A DNA stretch of 64,000 bases from Geomonas limicola (lineage in GTDB: Bacteria; Desulfobacterota; Desulfuromonadia; Geobacterales; Geobacteraceae): assembly GCF_014193675.1 (NCBI RefSeq), contig NZ_BLXZ01000006.1, forward strand, positions 62,553 through 126,552, written 5' to 3'. Positions 55,719 to 63,487 of this stretch are shown piece by piece. Each line of letters starts with the position of its first letter. Position 1 is the stretch's first letter. Below the pieces are notes generated by a model. The model was not told where the DNA came from. It worked only from the letters and a program-made list of their open reading frames with translations, and did no database searches. The position numbers and the translations under genes were made by a program.

Positions 55719-55755
55719 CAAGCGCCTCCGGAGTCATTCTCCGGGGGCGCTTTCA
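55719..55755 (+). terminator. Second terminator after ppdK
   Basis: AAGCGCCTCCGGAG, loop, near-complement, then TTTCATTATTT. Confidence 0.75.
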
Positions 55756-55857
55756 TTATTTCGGCTTGACACCTTCCTAGACGTTGTTGTAAACACGTGG
55801 TAACGCTAGAATGGGGCTTGAATGCTCCACATGAAAAAATCAGATGGGGGAACGGTA

Positions 55858-56058
55858 ATGGCTAACGGTGTAGTCAAGTGGTTCAATGACGCGAAGGGGT
55901 TTGGTTTCATCGAGCAGGAAAACGGCGTGGATGTGTTCGTTCACTTCTCGGCCATTCAGTCCGAGGGCTTCAAGTCCCTCACCGAGGGCGATGCCGTCTC
56001 CTTCGAAGTGACCCAGGGAGCCAAGGGGCTGCAGGCCGCTAACGTGACAAAGATCTAA
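55858..56058 (+). CDS. Cold-shock-domain RNA chaperone
   Basis: 66 aa CSD. RNP1 KGFGFIEQ and RNP2 VFVHFS are intact, with [12 protein letters not shown] at the start. Binds single-stranded RNA. GGGGGAA precedes ATG 55858; the in-frame ATG at 55822 lacks support. Own terminator, so monocistronic. Confidence 0.94.
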   Translation: MANGVVKWFNDAKGFGFIEQENGVDVFVHFSAIQSEGFKSLTEGDAVSFEVTQGAKGLQAANVTKI

Positions 56059-56075
56059 GTCATACAGCAGACACC

Positions 56076-56114
56076 AAAGGGGCCCCGGGGACTTGCTTCT
56101 TCGGGGCCTTTTTT
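56076..56114 (+). terminator. Terminator of the cold-shock gene
   Basis: GGGGCCCCG, loop, CGGGGCC, then T6. Confidence 0.85.
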
Positions 56115-56163
56115 GCGGTTGAGCCTCCGCAACCCTTACCGATACCCTTAGAGATAGACGGAC

Positions 56164-56616
56164 ATGCGCATCAACGAGAAGACAGATTCACCGGCAATAG
56201 CCAAGAAAGGGAAGGGGGCCGTAGCAGCCAAGGCCGCTGGGGGCTCCTCCAAGCCGCTCTTTGCCGGCCGCTTGGAACAGATCGCCAGGACGAGCGCCGA
56301 ATACCAGGGTGAACTGCAGCGGCTCAAGGAGGAGATCGACGAGGCCGGCACCAACCTCGAGAAGGAGCCGACCATCGCCAACTTCAAGACCTTCCGGGGC
56401 CTGCTGGGTACCTTGGCCCGTAAAGTGAGTTCCGAGGCGTACCGGATGGAGCTTTTGGGAGGCGGCATCACCGGCCGCACCCATGAGGTGATCACCGTGA
56501 TCGACAAGGAGGCCGATCTGCTCTACCACCTGATCATGCGTGAGCAGAAGGACCACATCCGCATCGTCGGGCAGATCATCAAGATCAAGGGGCTGGTGGT
56601 GGACATCCAGCTCTAG
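56164..56616 (+). CDS. YaaR-family protein
   Basis: 150 aa. Acidic and helical, with ANFKTFRGLLGTLARKVSSE near residue 75 and a C-terminal KGLVVDIQL, matching YaaR (DUF327) proteins, found next to flagellar or stress genes in other bacteria; function unknown. Cytosolic. It ends before a clear terminator. Confidence 0.78.
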   Translation: MRINEKTDSPAIAKKGKGAVAAKAAGGSSKPLFAGRLEQIARTSAEYQGELQRLKEEIDEAGTNLEKEPTIANFKTFRGLLGTLARKVSSEAYRMELLGGGITGRTHEVITVIDKEADLLYHLIMREQKDHIRIVGQIIKIKGLVVDIQL

Positions 56617-56648
56617 GCGCAGCCGCCGTGAGGTCGCAAGAAAAAAGA

Positions 56649-56683
56649 TAGGGAGGCTCCCGTGCGGGGTGCCTCCCTTTTTG
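56649..56683 (+). terminator. Terminator after the YaaR gene
   Basis: AGGGAGGC, 13-base loop, GCCTCCCT, then TTTT. Confidence 0.85.
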
Positions 56684-56710
56684 TTGTGATGCGGCGCAGG
56701 TGGTGCTGCC

Positions 56711-56751
56711 GGCGCCCTCACCCCAGCCCTCTCCCGGAGGGGGAGGGAGTG
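56711..56751. repeat. Dispersed GC-rich palindrome, family 1
   Basis: GGCGCCCTCACCCCAGCC..CTCCCGGAGGGGGAGGG, the canonical form of the family with CCCTCACCCC at one end. Confidence 0.7.
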
Positions 56752-56847
56752 ATGGCCTCCCTGCGATGCTGACAGCTGAGGTTTCGCTTAGCCGGTCACT
56801 GCATCGTTTCTCGTTGTCAATTGCCCATTGTCACTTGTCAATTGATG

Positions 56848-57504
56848 TCAAGCTACGCTCACCGCGAGTCGTCCCACCTGTGCGATCTCCGCCACCACCG
56901 TATCGCCGCTCTTGATCGGGCCGACGCCGGCCGGGGTACCGGTCAGGATGATGTCGCCCGGCTCGAGTGTGAAGATGCCGGAGAGGTAACTTATGAGCTC
57001 CGGGATGCGGTGCATCATGAGCGCGGTGGAACCGTTTTGGCGCGGCTCGCCATTCACGGAGAGGGTGATCAGGACATCCTGCGGGTTCGCGACCGAGGCG
57101 GCGGGGACGAATTCGGAGAGCGGGCAGGCGGTGTCGAACCCCTTGGCGATCTCCCAGGGGAGCCCCTTCTTCTTCTGCTCGGCCTGCACGTCGCGCAAAG
57201 TCAGGTCGATGGCGACTCCGAACCCGGCAAGGTGGCTGAGCGCGGATTCGACGGGAATCGCTTTCCCTCCGGTTCCGATCAAAAGCGCCAGTTCCGCCTC
57301 GTGGTGGCAGTCGCTGCTGTAGGAGGGTATCACGATCTTTTCCCCTTCGCCGATCACGCTCGACGCCGGCTTCATGAAGAGCACCGGCCGCTCGGGCATC
57401 TCGTTCCCCAGCTCCTTGATGTGGTCCACGTAGTTTCTGCCGATGCAGAGGATCTTGCCGATGCGGATCTCTTCCGCGCTCCCCTTGAGCTTTGCGGTTT
57501 TCAT
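56848..57504 (-). CDS. Fumarylacetoacetate hydrolase (FAH) family protein
   Basis: 218 aa. Core FAH motifs: ILCIGRNYVDHIKELGNEMP, VLFMKPASSV, HHEAELALLIG (metal ligands Glu), and GDIILTGTPAGVGPIKSGD. Members include acylpyruvases, oxaloacetate decarboxylases and 2-hydroxyhepta-2,4-diene-1,7-dioate isomerases; substrate not decided. The ATG 57504 with GGAGGG is preferred. No pathway genes adjacent. Confidence 0.87.
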   Translation of the reverse strand: MKTAKLKGSAEEIRIGKILCIGRNYVDHIKELGNEMPERPVLFMKPASSVIGEGEKIVIPSYSSDCHHEAELALLIGTGGKAIPVESALSHLAGFGVAIDLTLRDVQAEQKKKGLPWEIAKGFDTACPLSEFVPAASVANPQDVLITLSVNGEPRQNGSTALMMHRIPELISYLSGIFTLEPGDIILTGTPAGVGPIKSGDTVVAEIAQVGRLAVSVA

Positions 57505-57612
57505 GTAGGTACCCTCCGGGAAAGATGATTTATGGTGTGGTGTTTGGGGGGATGTGTTGTGTATCAGAGGCAACAGGCGTTCCATTTCCACGAAGCGCGG
57601 CAGGTGCCTGAC

Positions 57613-57652
57613 GTCCTCCCCTTTGCGAAGGGGAGGCAGCGGGGATTTGCCT
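57613..57652. repeat. Dispersed repeat, family 2
   Basis: CCTCCCCTTTGCGAAGGGGAGG..GGGGATTTGCC; part of a 275-base gap without genes. A half-copy with CCCTCTTCGCAGAGGG follows at 57701-57719. Confidence 0.6.
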
Positions 57653-57778
57653 CAGAAGGCTGCCACGACGGTGTTTGCCACAGCGCAGTATCCCCCTAAA
57701 TCCCTCTTCGCAGAGGGGGGCTTTCCAACTGCCACCTCTGTATAAGCTGCACCACTGATTCGGCGCTAACTCCAGCTC

Positions 57779-58756
57779 TCAAACACTCTCGCCGTTCACC
57801 ACCCGACGCTCCCCTGCTTCCAGCCGGCACCCCTGCCAGCTGCCGCGGCGCCTCAACTCGTTCACGATCCGGTACCACATCTGGTTGTTCTTGAGGTCCC
57901 AGTTGGGCGCAACCCGGATGGCGAGCGGCGCGGAGCCGTAGAGCCGCTGAATGGTTATCTGCGGCGGCAGCTCCTCCAGGAAATCGCAGATGGTCCCGAC
58001 GTACTCGTCGATGGATATGGGGGTGAAGGTGCCACTGCGGTAGAGTTCCGCGAGCCGGGTCCCCTCGACGACGTGCAGCTGGTGCAGCTTCACCGAGTCG
58101 ATGGGGAGCTCGGAGATGAGGCGGGCAGTCTTCAAGAAGCCGGCCCGGGTCTCGCCGGGGAAACCGTAGATGAGGTGGGTGCAGATCTCGATGCCGCGCC
58201 CGGCCAGGCGCTCGACGGTGTCCAGGTACTCCGCCAGGTTGTGGCCGCGGTTGATGCTGTCGAGGATGCCGTCGTCCATGGACTGCAGTCCCAATTCGAC
58301 GCAGATGTAGTAGTCGCGCGCCAGCTCGGTCAGGAGCTCGATCGCCTCGTCGGAGACGGAGTCGGGACGGGTGCCGATGGAGAGACCGAGCACGTCCGGA
58401 TGGTCCAAGGCGCGCCGGTACAGGTCGGAGAGCTTATCCACCGGGCCGTAGGTGTTGGTGAACTTCTGGAAGTAGACCAGGAACTTCGAGCTGTGCAGGC
58501 GGGTTCTGTGGTAGGCCATCCCGTCGGCCATCTGGGCCTCGATCGGGATGATCGCCTCGGTCCCCTTGGGGGAGAAGGAGCTGTTGTCGCAGTAGATGCA
58601 GCCGCCCGTCCCGCGGCTGCCGTCGCGGTTCGGGCAGGTGAAACCGCCGTCGACGTTCACCTTGGAAACGCGGCAGCCGAAGCGCCGGCGCAGGTAGCTG
58701 CCGTAGGAGTTGATGCGCAACTCTTTGTGGATCAGTTCGTTTGGCATGTTCGGCAT
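57779..58756 (-). CDS. TIGR01212/YhcC-type radical SAM protein
   Basis: About 325 aa. Radical SAM/elongator-like core with GGFTCPNRDGSRGTGGCIYC (the spaced cluster cysteines of this subfamily), SIGTRPDSVSDEAIELL, and ICTHLIYGFPGETR. C-terminus with KLHQLHVVEGTRLA. Function unknown, suspected RNA modification. Start 58756 or 58747; it directly follows thiE (TGA/ATG nearly overlapping), so it is in the thi operon. Confidence 0.85.
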   Translation of the reverse strand: MPNMPNELIHKELRINSYGSYLRRRFGCRVSKVNVDGGFTCPNRDGSRGTGGCIYCDNSSFSPKGTEAIIPIEAQMADGMAYHRTRLHSSKFLVYFQKFTNTYGPVDKLSDLYRRALDHPDVLGLSIGTRPDSVSDEAIELLTELARDYYICVELGLQSMDDGILDSINRGHNLAEYLDTVERLAGRGIEICTHLIYGFPGETRAGFLKTARLISELPIDSVKLHQLHVVEGTRLAELYRSGTFTPISIDEYVGTICDFLEELPPQITIQRLYGSAPLAIRVAPNWDLKNNQMWYRIVNELRRRGSWQGCRLEAGERRVVNGESV

Positions 58757-58757
58757 A

Positions 58758-59414
58758 TCAGACGACGGCCGGCTCCAGGTGCGGCAAGAGGGAAAGCAGG
58801 GCACGCGCCGCCTCGCGCGGCTCGGGGGCCGACATGATGGCGGAAATGAGCGCCACACCATGCACCCCGCAGGAGAGTGCCTCGGCACAGTTCTCGGGCT
58901 TGATCCCCCCCAGCGCGAAGACCGGGATCTGCAGCAGTTCGACCACGGTGCGCAAGAGCGCTGGACCGACGGGATCGCCGTAGTCCGCCTTCGACGGGGT
59001 GAAGTAGACCGGCCCGAAGGTGATGAAGTCTGCCCCCAGCTCCTGGGCCGTGATGGCCTGGACCTGGTTGTGGCAGGAGACCCCGATCAGCTTCTTCTCG
59101 CCCAAAAGGCGGCGCACCTTGTAGATGGGGAGCGAACTCGCCCCGACGTGCACGCCGTCGGCGTCCACGGCAAGGGCCACGTCAACCCGGTCGTTGATGA
59201 AGAGCTTGGCGCCGTGGCGGGCGGTCAACTTCCGGAGCTCGTAGGCCGTTTCGTAGAGTTCCTTGCTGGTGAGGTCTTTCTCCCTTAACTGGACCGCGCG
59301 CACCCCGCCGCGCAGGGCCTCCTCAACCACGTACTCGAGTCCCCGCCCTAACGTCTCGGCGTGGGAGGTGATCAGGTACAGGTTGAAGTCGATCCAGGGG
59401 GAATCCTGTCTCAC
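58758..59414 (-). CDS. thiE: Thiamine phosphate synthase
   Basis: 218 aa. TIM-barrel: [61 protein letters not shown], each matching ThiE. Joins HMP-PP and thiazole phosphate. GTG start 59414 overlaps the thiG stop by three bases. Confidence 0.94.
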   Translation of the reverse strand: MRQDSPWIDFNLYLITSHAETLGRGLEYVVEEALRGGVRAVQLREKDLTSKELYETAYELRKLTARHGAKLFINDRVDVALAVDADGVHVGASSLPIYKVRRLLGEKKLIGVSCHNQVQAITAQELGADFITFGPVYFTPSKADYGDPVGPALLRTVVELLQIPVFALGGIKPENCAEALSCGVHGVALISAIMSAPEPREAARALLSLLPHLEPAVV

Positions 59415-60193
59415 TTGATGAGCCCGGTGATGGGCGACGAGGCGCTGGCGTGCAGCTTCATCGGGATCCGTCCGGCGCGGTAGGCGAGGCGCCCGGCACG
59501 CACGGCGAGGTTCATCGCCTCTGCCATGGCGATCGGGTCCTGGGCTCCGGCTATGCCGGTATTCATGAGCACGCCGTGGCAGCCAAGCTCCATGGCGATG
59601 GCCGCGTCGGAGGCGGTCCCCACGCCGGCGTCCACGATGACCGGAACCTTCACGGTGTCCAGGATGATCCTGATGTTGTAGGGGTTGCGGATCCCCAGGC
59701 CCGAGCCGATCGGCGCGCCCAGGGGCATAACCGCGGCGCACCCCAGGTCCTCGAGGCGCTTGCAGATGATCGGGTCGTCGCTGGTGTAGGGGAGCACGGT
59801 AAAGCCGTCCTTCACCAGCACCTCGGCCGCCTTCAAGAGCTCCTGGTTGTCCGGGAACAGGGTCTGCTCGTCCCCCAGTACCTCGAGCTTCACGAAGTCG
59901 GAGAGTCCGGCCTCGCGGGCCAGTCGGCAGGTGCGGATGGCGTCGTCTGCCGTGTAGCAGCCGGCGGTGTTGGGGAGCAGGGTGTATTTCTTCAGGTCGA
60001 TGTGGTCGAGGAGCGATTCCTTGTTGCGATCCGAGATGTTCACCCGGCGCACCGCCACGGTGATGATCTCGGCCCCGGAGGCCTCGAGGGCGGCAACCAT
60101 CTGGGGGTAATCGGCGTATTTGCCGGTCCCCACCATGAGGCGGGAGTTGAATTCGCGTCCGGCGATAACCAGTTTGTCGGTAGTCTCAGGCAT
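59411..60193 (-). CDS. thiG: Thiazole synthase
   Basis: 260 aa. Complete Thi[23 protein letters not shown] (catalytic Lys/Arg region), [40 protein letters not shown]. Forms the thiazole ring with ThiS thiocarboxylate as sulfur donor. Upstream thiS, downstream thiE. Confidence 0.95.
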   Translation of the reverse strand: MPETTDKLVIAGREFNSRLMVGTGKYADYPQMVAALEASGAEIITVAVRRVNISDRNKESLLDHIDLKKYTLLPNTAGCYTADDAIRTCRLAREAGLSDFVKLEVLGDEQTLFPDNQELLKAAEVLVKDGFTVLPYTSDDPIICKRLEDLGCAAVMPLGAPIGSGLGIRNPYNIRIILDTVKVPVIVDAGVGTASDAAIAMELGCHGVLMNTGIAGAQDPIAMAEAMNLAVRAGRLAYRAGRIPMKLHASASSPITGLIK

Positions 60194-60249
60194 GTTCTCT
60201 TCTCCGGTTGCTAAAGGATCTGCTGCGGTGCTGCGCCGGCAGGGATGAG

Positions 60250-60447
60250 TTACCCCCCTCCCACGAAGTGCACGATCTCCAGGGAATCTCCGTCCTTTAG
60301 GAGCGTCCCGGCGTACTCGGCCTTGGGGAGGATCTCGCGATTCAGTTCGACGGCCACCCGGCGCGGGTCGATACCCAAACCCTCCAGGTAGCCCTGAACG
60401 GAAACGGGTTCGATGGCTTGGGCTTCGCCATTGACGGTAATGTTCAC
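60250..60447 (-). CDS. thiS: ThiS sulfur carrier protein
   Basis: 65 aa, ubiquitin-like. Ends FVGGG, the C-terminal Gly-Gly that becomes the thiocarboxylate. NITVNGEAQ at the start, [29 protein letters not shown] start 60447 has GGAG 8 bases upstream. Lies in the same operon as thiG. The leader before it contains a terminator. Confidence 0.92.
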   Translation of the reverse strand: MNITVNGEAQAIEPVSVQGYLEGLGIDPRRVAVELNREILPKAEYAGTLLKDGDSLEIVHFVGGG

Positions 60448-60483
60448 AGCTGCTCCGAGTTGTGTATACGTTGTCTGGGATTG

Positions 60484-60511
60484 AAAAAGCCGGTGCTGGG
60501 GAGCAACCGGC
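60484..60511 (-). terminator. Leader terminator before thiS
   Basis: GCCGGTTGCT, CCCC loop, AGCACCGGC, then T5 on the minus strand. Followed by thiS 37 bases later, so it is an attenuation point rather than an operon end. Confidence 0.75.
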
Positions 60512-60516
60512 GGCGG

Positions 60517-60548
60517 GTCGGGCACACCTGCCACCCGGCAGGTCCGAC
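60517..60548 (-). promoter_or_regulatory. Structured leader of the thi operon
   Basis: Minus-strand hairpin GTCGGACCTGCC, GGGT loop, GGCAGGT..CCCGAC lies 7 bases before the terminator. No TPP riboswitch consensus (CTGAGA, ACCTGATC) is seen. Candidate regulatory RNA. Confidence 0.5.
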
Positions 60549-60567
60549 TGCCAGGGCGCTGTGCCGT

Positions 60568-60596
60568 AAACTAGATGATTAGCGTGGTGCTGTCAA
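60568..60596 (-). promoter_or_regulatory. Probable sigma-70 promoter of the thi operon
   Basis: TTGACA (60591-60596), 17 bases, TAGTTT (60568-60573) on the minus strand. Confidence 0.65.
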
Positions 60597-60604
60597 TGCT
60601 TTTC

Positions 60605-62221
60605 TCAAGCAGGTTGCGGGGTTCGGGGGTCTGAGGCCAGGGCCTGGACGACCTCCACCTGCTCCTGCTGCAGCACCGGAAGGTGGATGGTGAAGGTGGT
60701 TCCTATCCCGACTTCGCTCTGTACCTCGATGTTGCCGCCGTGCTCCTGGATGATGCCGTAGGAGACCGAGAGTCCCAGGCCGGTACCCTTGTTTTCCTTG
60801 GTTGAGAAGAAGGGGTCGAACACCTTGCCCAGGTGTGCCTCCGGGATGCCACAGCCGTTGTCGGTGATGCTGAAGAGTACCTCGTTGCAGGCGTAATCGA
60901 CCCAGCTCTTGATGGTGAGTACCCCCTCCCCCTGCATGGCCTGCGCCGCGTTCAGGAAGATGTTGATGAACACCTGCTCGATCTGGTTCGGGTCCAGGAG
61001 AAGCTGCGGCACGTTGTCGCCGTACTCGCGCCGGATTTCGATGTCCTGGAACAGGATCTGGTGCTCGATAAGCGAGAGCGCCGTGTCGGAGATGGTGCTC
61101 ACCGAGGTGAGACCCTTTTGCGGCGTGGAGCAGCGCGAGAACTCCAGGAGCCCCTTCACAATGCTGGCGCAGCGTTTGGTCTCCCGGATCACGGTCTCGA
61201 TGTCGTTTTTCAGCGTCTCGTCCAGGGTGGGGTTACTGTGGATCAGCGACGAGAACACCAGGATACCCGTCAAGGGGTTGTTGATCTCGTGGGCGATGCC
61301 TGCCACGACCTCGCCCAGGGAGGCGAGCTTTTCGCTTCGGATGAGCTGGGCCTGGATCTTGGTGAGCTCCTGGGTACGTTCCTGGACCATCTGTTCCAGG
61401 TTTTTGCCCCACCCCTCGAGTTCGCTGCGCGCCTTCTTGAGGCTCAGGGTCATCGAGTTGAAGGACTGGGCGAGTTCTCCCAGTTCGTCATTGGCAAAGG
61501 AGGGGACCGAACCGTCCAGTTCGCCGCGCTCCAGCATCTTGGTGTGTTCCAGAAGTTCCTTCACCGGGCGGTTCACCAGTTTCTGGGTGAACAGGGTGAG
61601 CGACAAGGAGGTGAGGGTGATGAGGAGCAGCACCAGGGCGATGCTGCGGTTTCGGTAGACGTCGATCAGGGTGTGCATCCGGTCCAGCGAGACCACCACG
61701 TCCAGAACCCCCAGCACCTTGAAGTTCTCCGGGTGGAAGTGGCAGCTTGCCGTGAAACAGCTCTCCTCGTTGTAGATCGCGTTGGTGATGCCGAGGTACT
61801 CTTCGCCTCGGCTGTCGAAGAAGCGCCGACTACGGTTCTTCGAACTGGCGGTCAGCCTGAGTTCCTTCTCGCCGTGGCAGATTGCGCAGATCTCGGCCTG
61901 CTTGTTCAGCAGGGTGCCGGTCTCGCTCTCCTGCGTCGAATAGATCACCCGTCCAGATTTGTTAATGAGCCGGATCCGCTCTACGCCGCGCTGGCTGCCG
62001 ATCTCCGCGATCGTTTTATAAAACAGGGGGCGGTCGTCGCGTAACATCTGGTTGTGGGTGCTGCGGATGATGGTCTCGGTGATCTTGTCGGCCTCGGAAA
62101 TGGCCTCCTGAAGCAGCAGGTCCTTGAAGCTGTTCAGGTTGAGGTAGGCGAAGAGCGCCATGGTGCAGAGCAGTACCGCACCGGTGGCGATGGTGAGCTT
62201 GGAGATGAGGTTGAGACGCAC
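60605..62221 (-). CDS. Sensor histidine kinase with periplasmic c-type haem motifs
   Basis: 538 aa. Helix 1 at about 8-28, periplasmic domain with CAICH (CXXCH, about residue 112) and CFTASCH (CX4CH, about 155), helix 2 at about 193-213, HAMP, coiled coil, HisKA with GIAHEINNPLTG (His about 311), HATPase with NAAQAM, DNGCGIPE and GTGLGLSVSYGI. Haem-binding sensors of this type perceive redox or NO-like signals in Geobacteraceae. Partner regulator is not adjacent. The C-terminus overhangs toward the thi promoter. Confidence 0.88.
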   Translation of the reverse strand: MRLNLISKLTIATGAVLLCTMALFAYLNLNSFKDLLLQEAISEADKITETIIRSTHNQMLRDDRPLFYKTIAEIGSQRGVERIRLINKSGRVIYSTQESETGTLLNKQAEICAICHGEKELRLTASSKNRSRRFFDSRGEEYLGITNAIYNEESCFTASCHFHPENFKVLGVLDVVVSLDRMHTLIDVYRNRSIALVLLLITLTSLSLTLFTQKLVNRPVKELLEHTKMLERGELDGSVPSFANDELGELAQSFNSMTLSLKKARSELEGWGKNLEQMVQERTQELTKIQAQLIRSEKLASLGEVVAGIAHEINNPLTGILVFSSLIHSNPTLDETLKNDIETVIRETKRCASIVKGLLEFSRCSTPQKGLTSVSTISDTALSLIEHQILFQDIEIRREYGDNVPQLLLDPNQIEQVFINIFLNAAQAMQGEGVLTIKSWVDYACNEVLFSITDNGCGIPEAHLGKVFDPFFSTKENKGTGLGLSVSYGIIQEHGGNIEVQSEVGIGTTFTIHLPVLQQEQVEVVQALASDPRTPQPA

Positions 62222-62488
62222 GAGCCACTCCGCTGTTGCTGTTTCCCGTTGACGATCGGCATCAGGCAGGCACTAAGGGAAAGTGAATACAGGACTTAGG
62301 GCTTTTGGTGCTTGACTTATATAAAACGTTATTCTATAAGTTGTATGTGTTTTACTGCCTAAGTTGTGCTGCCACCATGTAGTACGGCGGTGCGGCTGTT
62401 TTATCAGTCTGAGTGATGCTGAAAATGGTGCGGCGCTGTGTCAGGGAGTGTACTCACATTAAAAGAGATTATCAAGCAATAAATTTCC
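62222..62488. other. AT-rich gene-free stretch between the kinase and IclR genes
   Basis: Contains an inverted repeat ACTTATA (62315-62321) and TATAAGT (62335-62341) with a 13-base spacer. Otherwise no structure recognised. Confidence 0.45.
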
Positions 62489-62517
62489 TTGACACTCGCT
62501 CACAAAAGTCCTACACC
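62489..62517 (+). promoter_or_regulatory. Possible promoter of the iclR-type gene
   Basis: TTGACA (62489-62494), 17 bases, TACACC (62512-62517). Same 14-mer CCTTGACACTCGCT as at the glyQ promoter; -10 poor. Confidence 0.4.
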
Positions 62518-62558
62518 ACGGGTTTGTAATTTTCTTCTACTGAGAACAGGTGCAGCCA

Positions 62559-63341
62559 ATGGCAAAAAAAGAGAAATCGGAATACATCATCCAGGCGGTT
62601 TCTCACGCCCTCGACCTTCTGGAACAATTCCATGACGAAGTTGATGAACTGGGCGTGACGGAATTGAGCAAAAGGCTCAAGCTCCACAAGAATAACGTGT
62701 TCAGGCTGCTGGCGACTCTTGAGTCCCGAAACTATATCGAGCAGAACAAGGTAACCGAAAACTACCGGCTGGGTCTGAAAACTCTCGAGCTCGGCCAGAC
62801 CTTCATCAAGCAGATGGGGCTTTTGCGCCAGTCCCGCCCGGTACTCGAAGCTCTGGTCAAGGAGTGCAACGAGACTACCTACGTGGCGATCCTCAAGGAC
62901 TGCCACATCGTCTACCTCGACGTGGTGGAGACCGACCTCACGGTCCGCGTGGTGCCTCGGGTTGGCGCACGTCTCCCGGCCTACTGCACCGCGGCCGGTA
63001 AGATCCAGATGGCTTACATGACAGACGAGGAGCTGGAGAACTACCTCCCCGTGAAAGAGATGAAGCGCTACACCCCGCGCACCATCATCGACCGCGATGA
63101 GCTGAAGAAACACCTCAAGGTGATCGCCGAGCAGGGGTACGCCATCGATGACGAAGAGATGGATGTCGGCGTGAAGTGTGTGGGCGCCCCGATCCGGGAC
63201 TACACCCGTCGCATCATCGGCGCGGTGAGCATCTCGGGTCCCTCGATGCGCTTCACCGACGAGCGTCTCGAGAAGGAGCTGATTCCGCTGGTGATGCGTG
63301 CCGGCGAGGAGATCTCCCACAAGCTCGGCTACCACAAGTAA
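62559..63341 (+). CDS. IclR-family transcriptional regulator
   Basis: 260 aa. N-terminal winged helix (LDLLEQFHDEVDELGVTELS, KNNVFRLLATLE) and the IclR effector domain with TYVAILKDCHIVYLDVVET, GARLPAYCTAAGKIQMAY, GYAIDDEEMDVGVKCVGAPI. Effector unknown; members often control catabolic or central metabolic genes. ATG 62559 is preferred over the GTG at 62550. Own terminator, single-gene unit. Confidence 0.88.
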   Translation: MAKKEKSEYIIQAVSHALDLLEQFHDEVDELGVTELSKRLKLHKNNVFRLLATLESRNYIEQNKVTENYRLGLKTLELGQTFIKQMGLLRQSRPVLEALVKECNETTYVAILKDCHIVYLDVVETDLTVRVVPRVGARLPAYCTAAGKIQMAYMTDEELENYLPVKEMKRYTPRTIIDRDELKKHLKVIAEQGYAIDDEEMDVGVKCVGAPIRDYTRRIIGAVSISGPSMRFTDERLEKELIPLVMRAGEEISHKLGYHK

Positions 63342-63360
63342 CCGGCAGTTATGACCAACG

Positions 63361-63398
63361 AAAAAAGCCCCACCGAACCAGGCGGGGCTTTTCTTTTT
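63361..63398 (+). terminator. Terminator after the iclR-type gene
   Basis: AAAAGCCCC(A)CC, loop, GG(C)GGGGCTTTT, then CTTTTT. Confidence 0.85.
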
Positions 63399-63438
63399 GT
63401 TGTGATCGTTGTCCACGAAAGGGAGCCTTACTAGCTAC

Positions 63439-63487
63439 TAGCCCCTAGCCCCTAGCCCCTAGCCCCTAGCCCCTAGCCCCTAGCCCC
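63439..63487. repeat. Seven-copy tandem repeat of TAGCCCC
   Basis: Seven perfect 7-bp units. The right-hand units form the end of the coaE coding sequence including its stop codon. Confidence 0.92.

Noticed and set aside
60448..60596. TPP riboswitch ahead of the thi operon
   Set aside because: Conserved strings of the TPP aptamer (CTGAGA, ACCTGATC) are not present, so only a structured leader is claimed.
63439..63487. CRISPR array
   Set aside because: The 7-bp units are contiguous without spacers; it is a simple tandem repeat.
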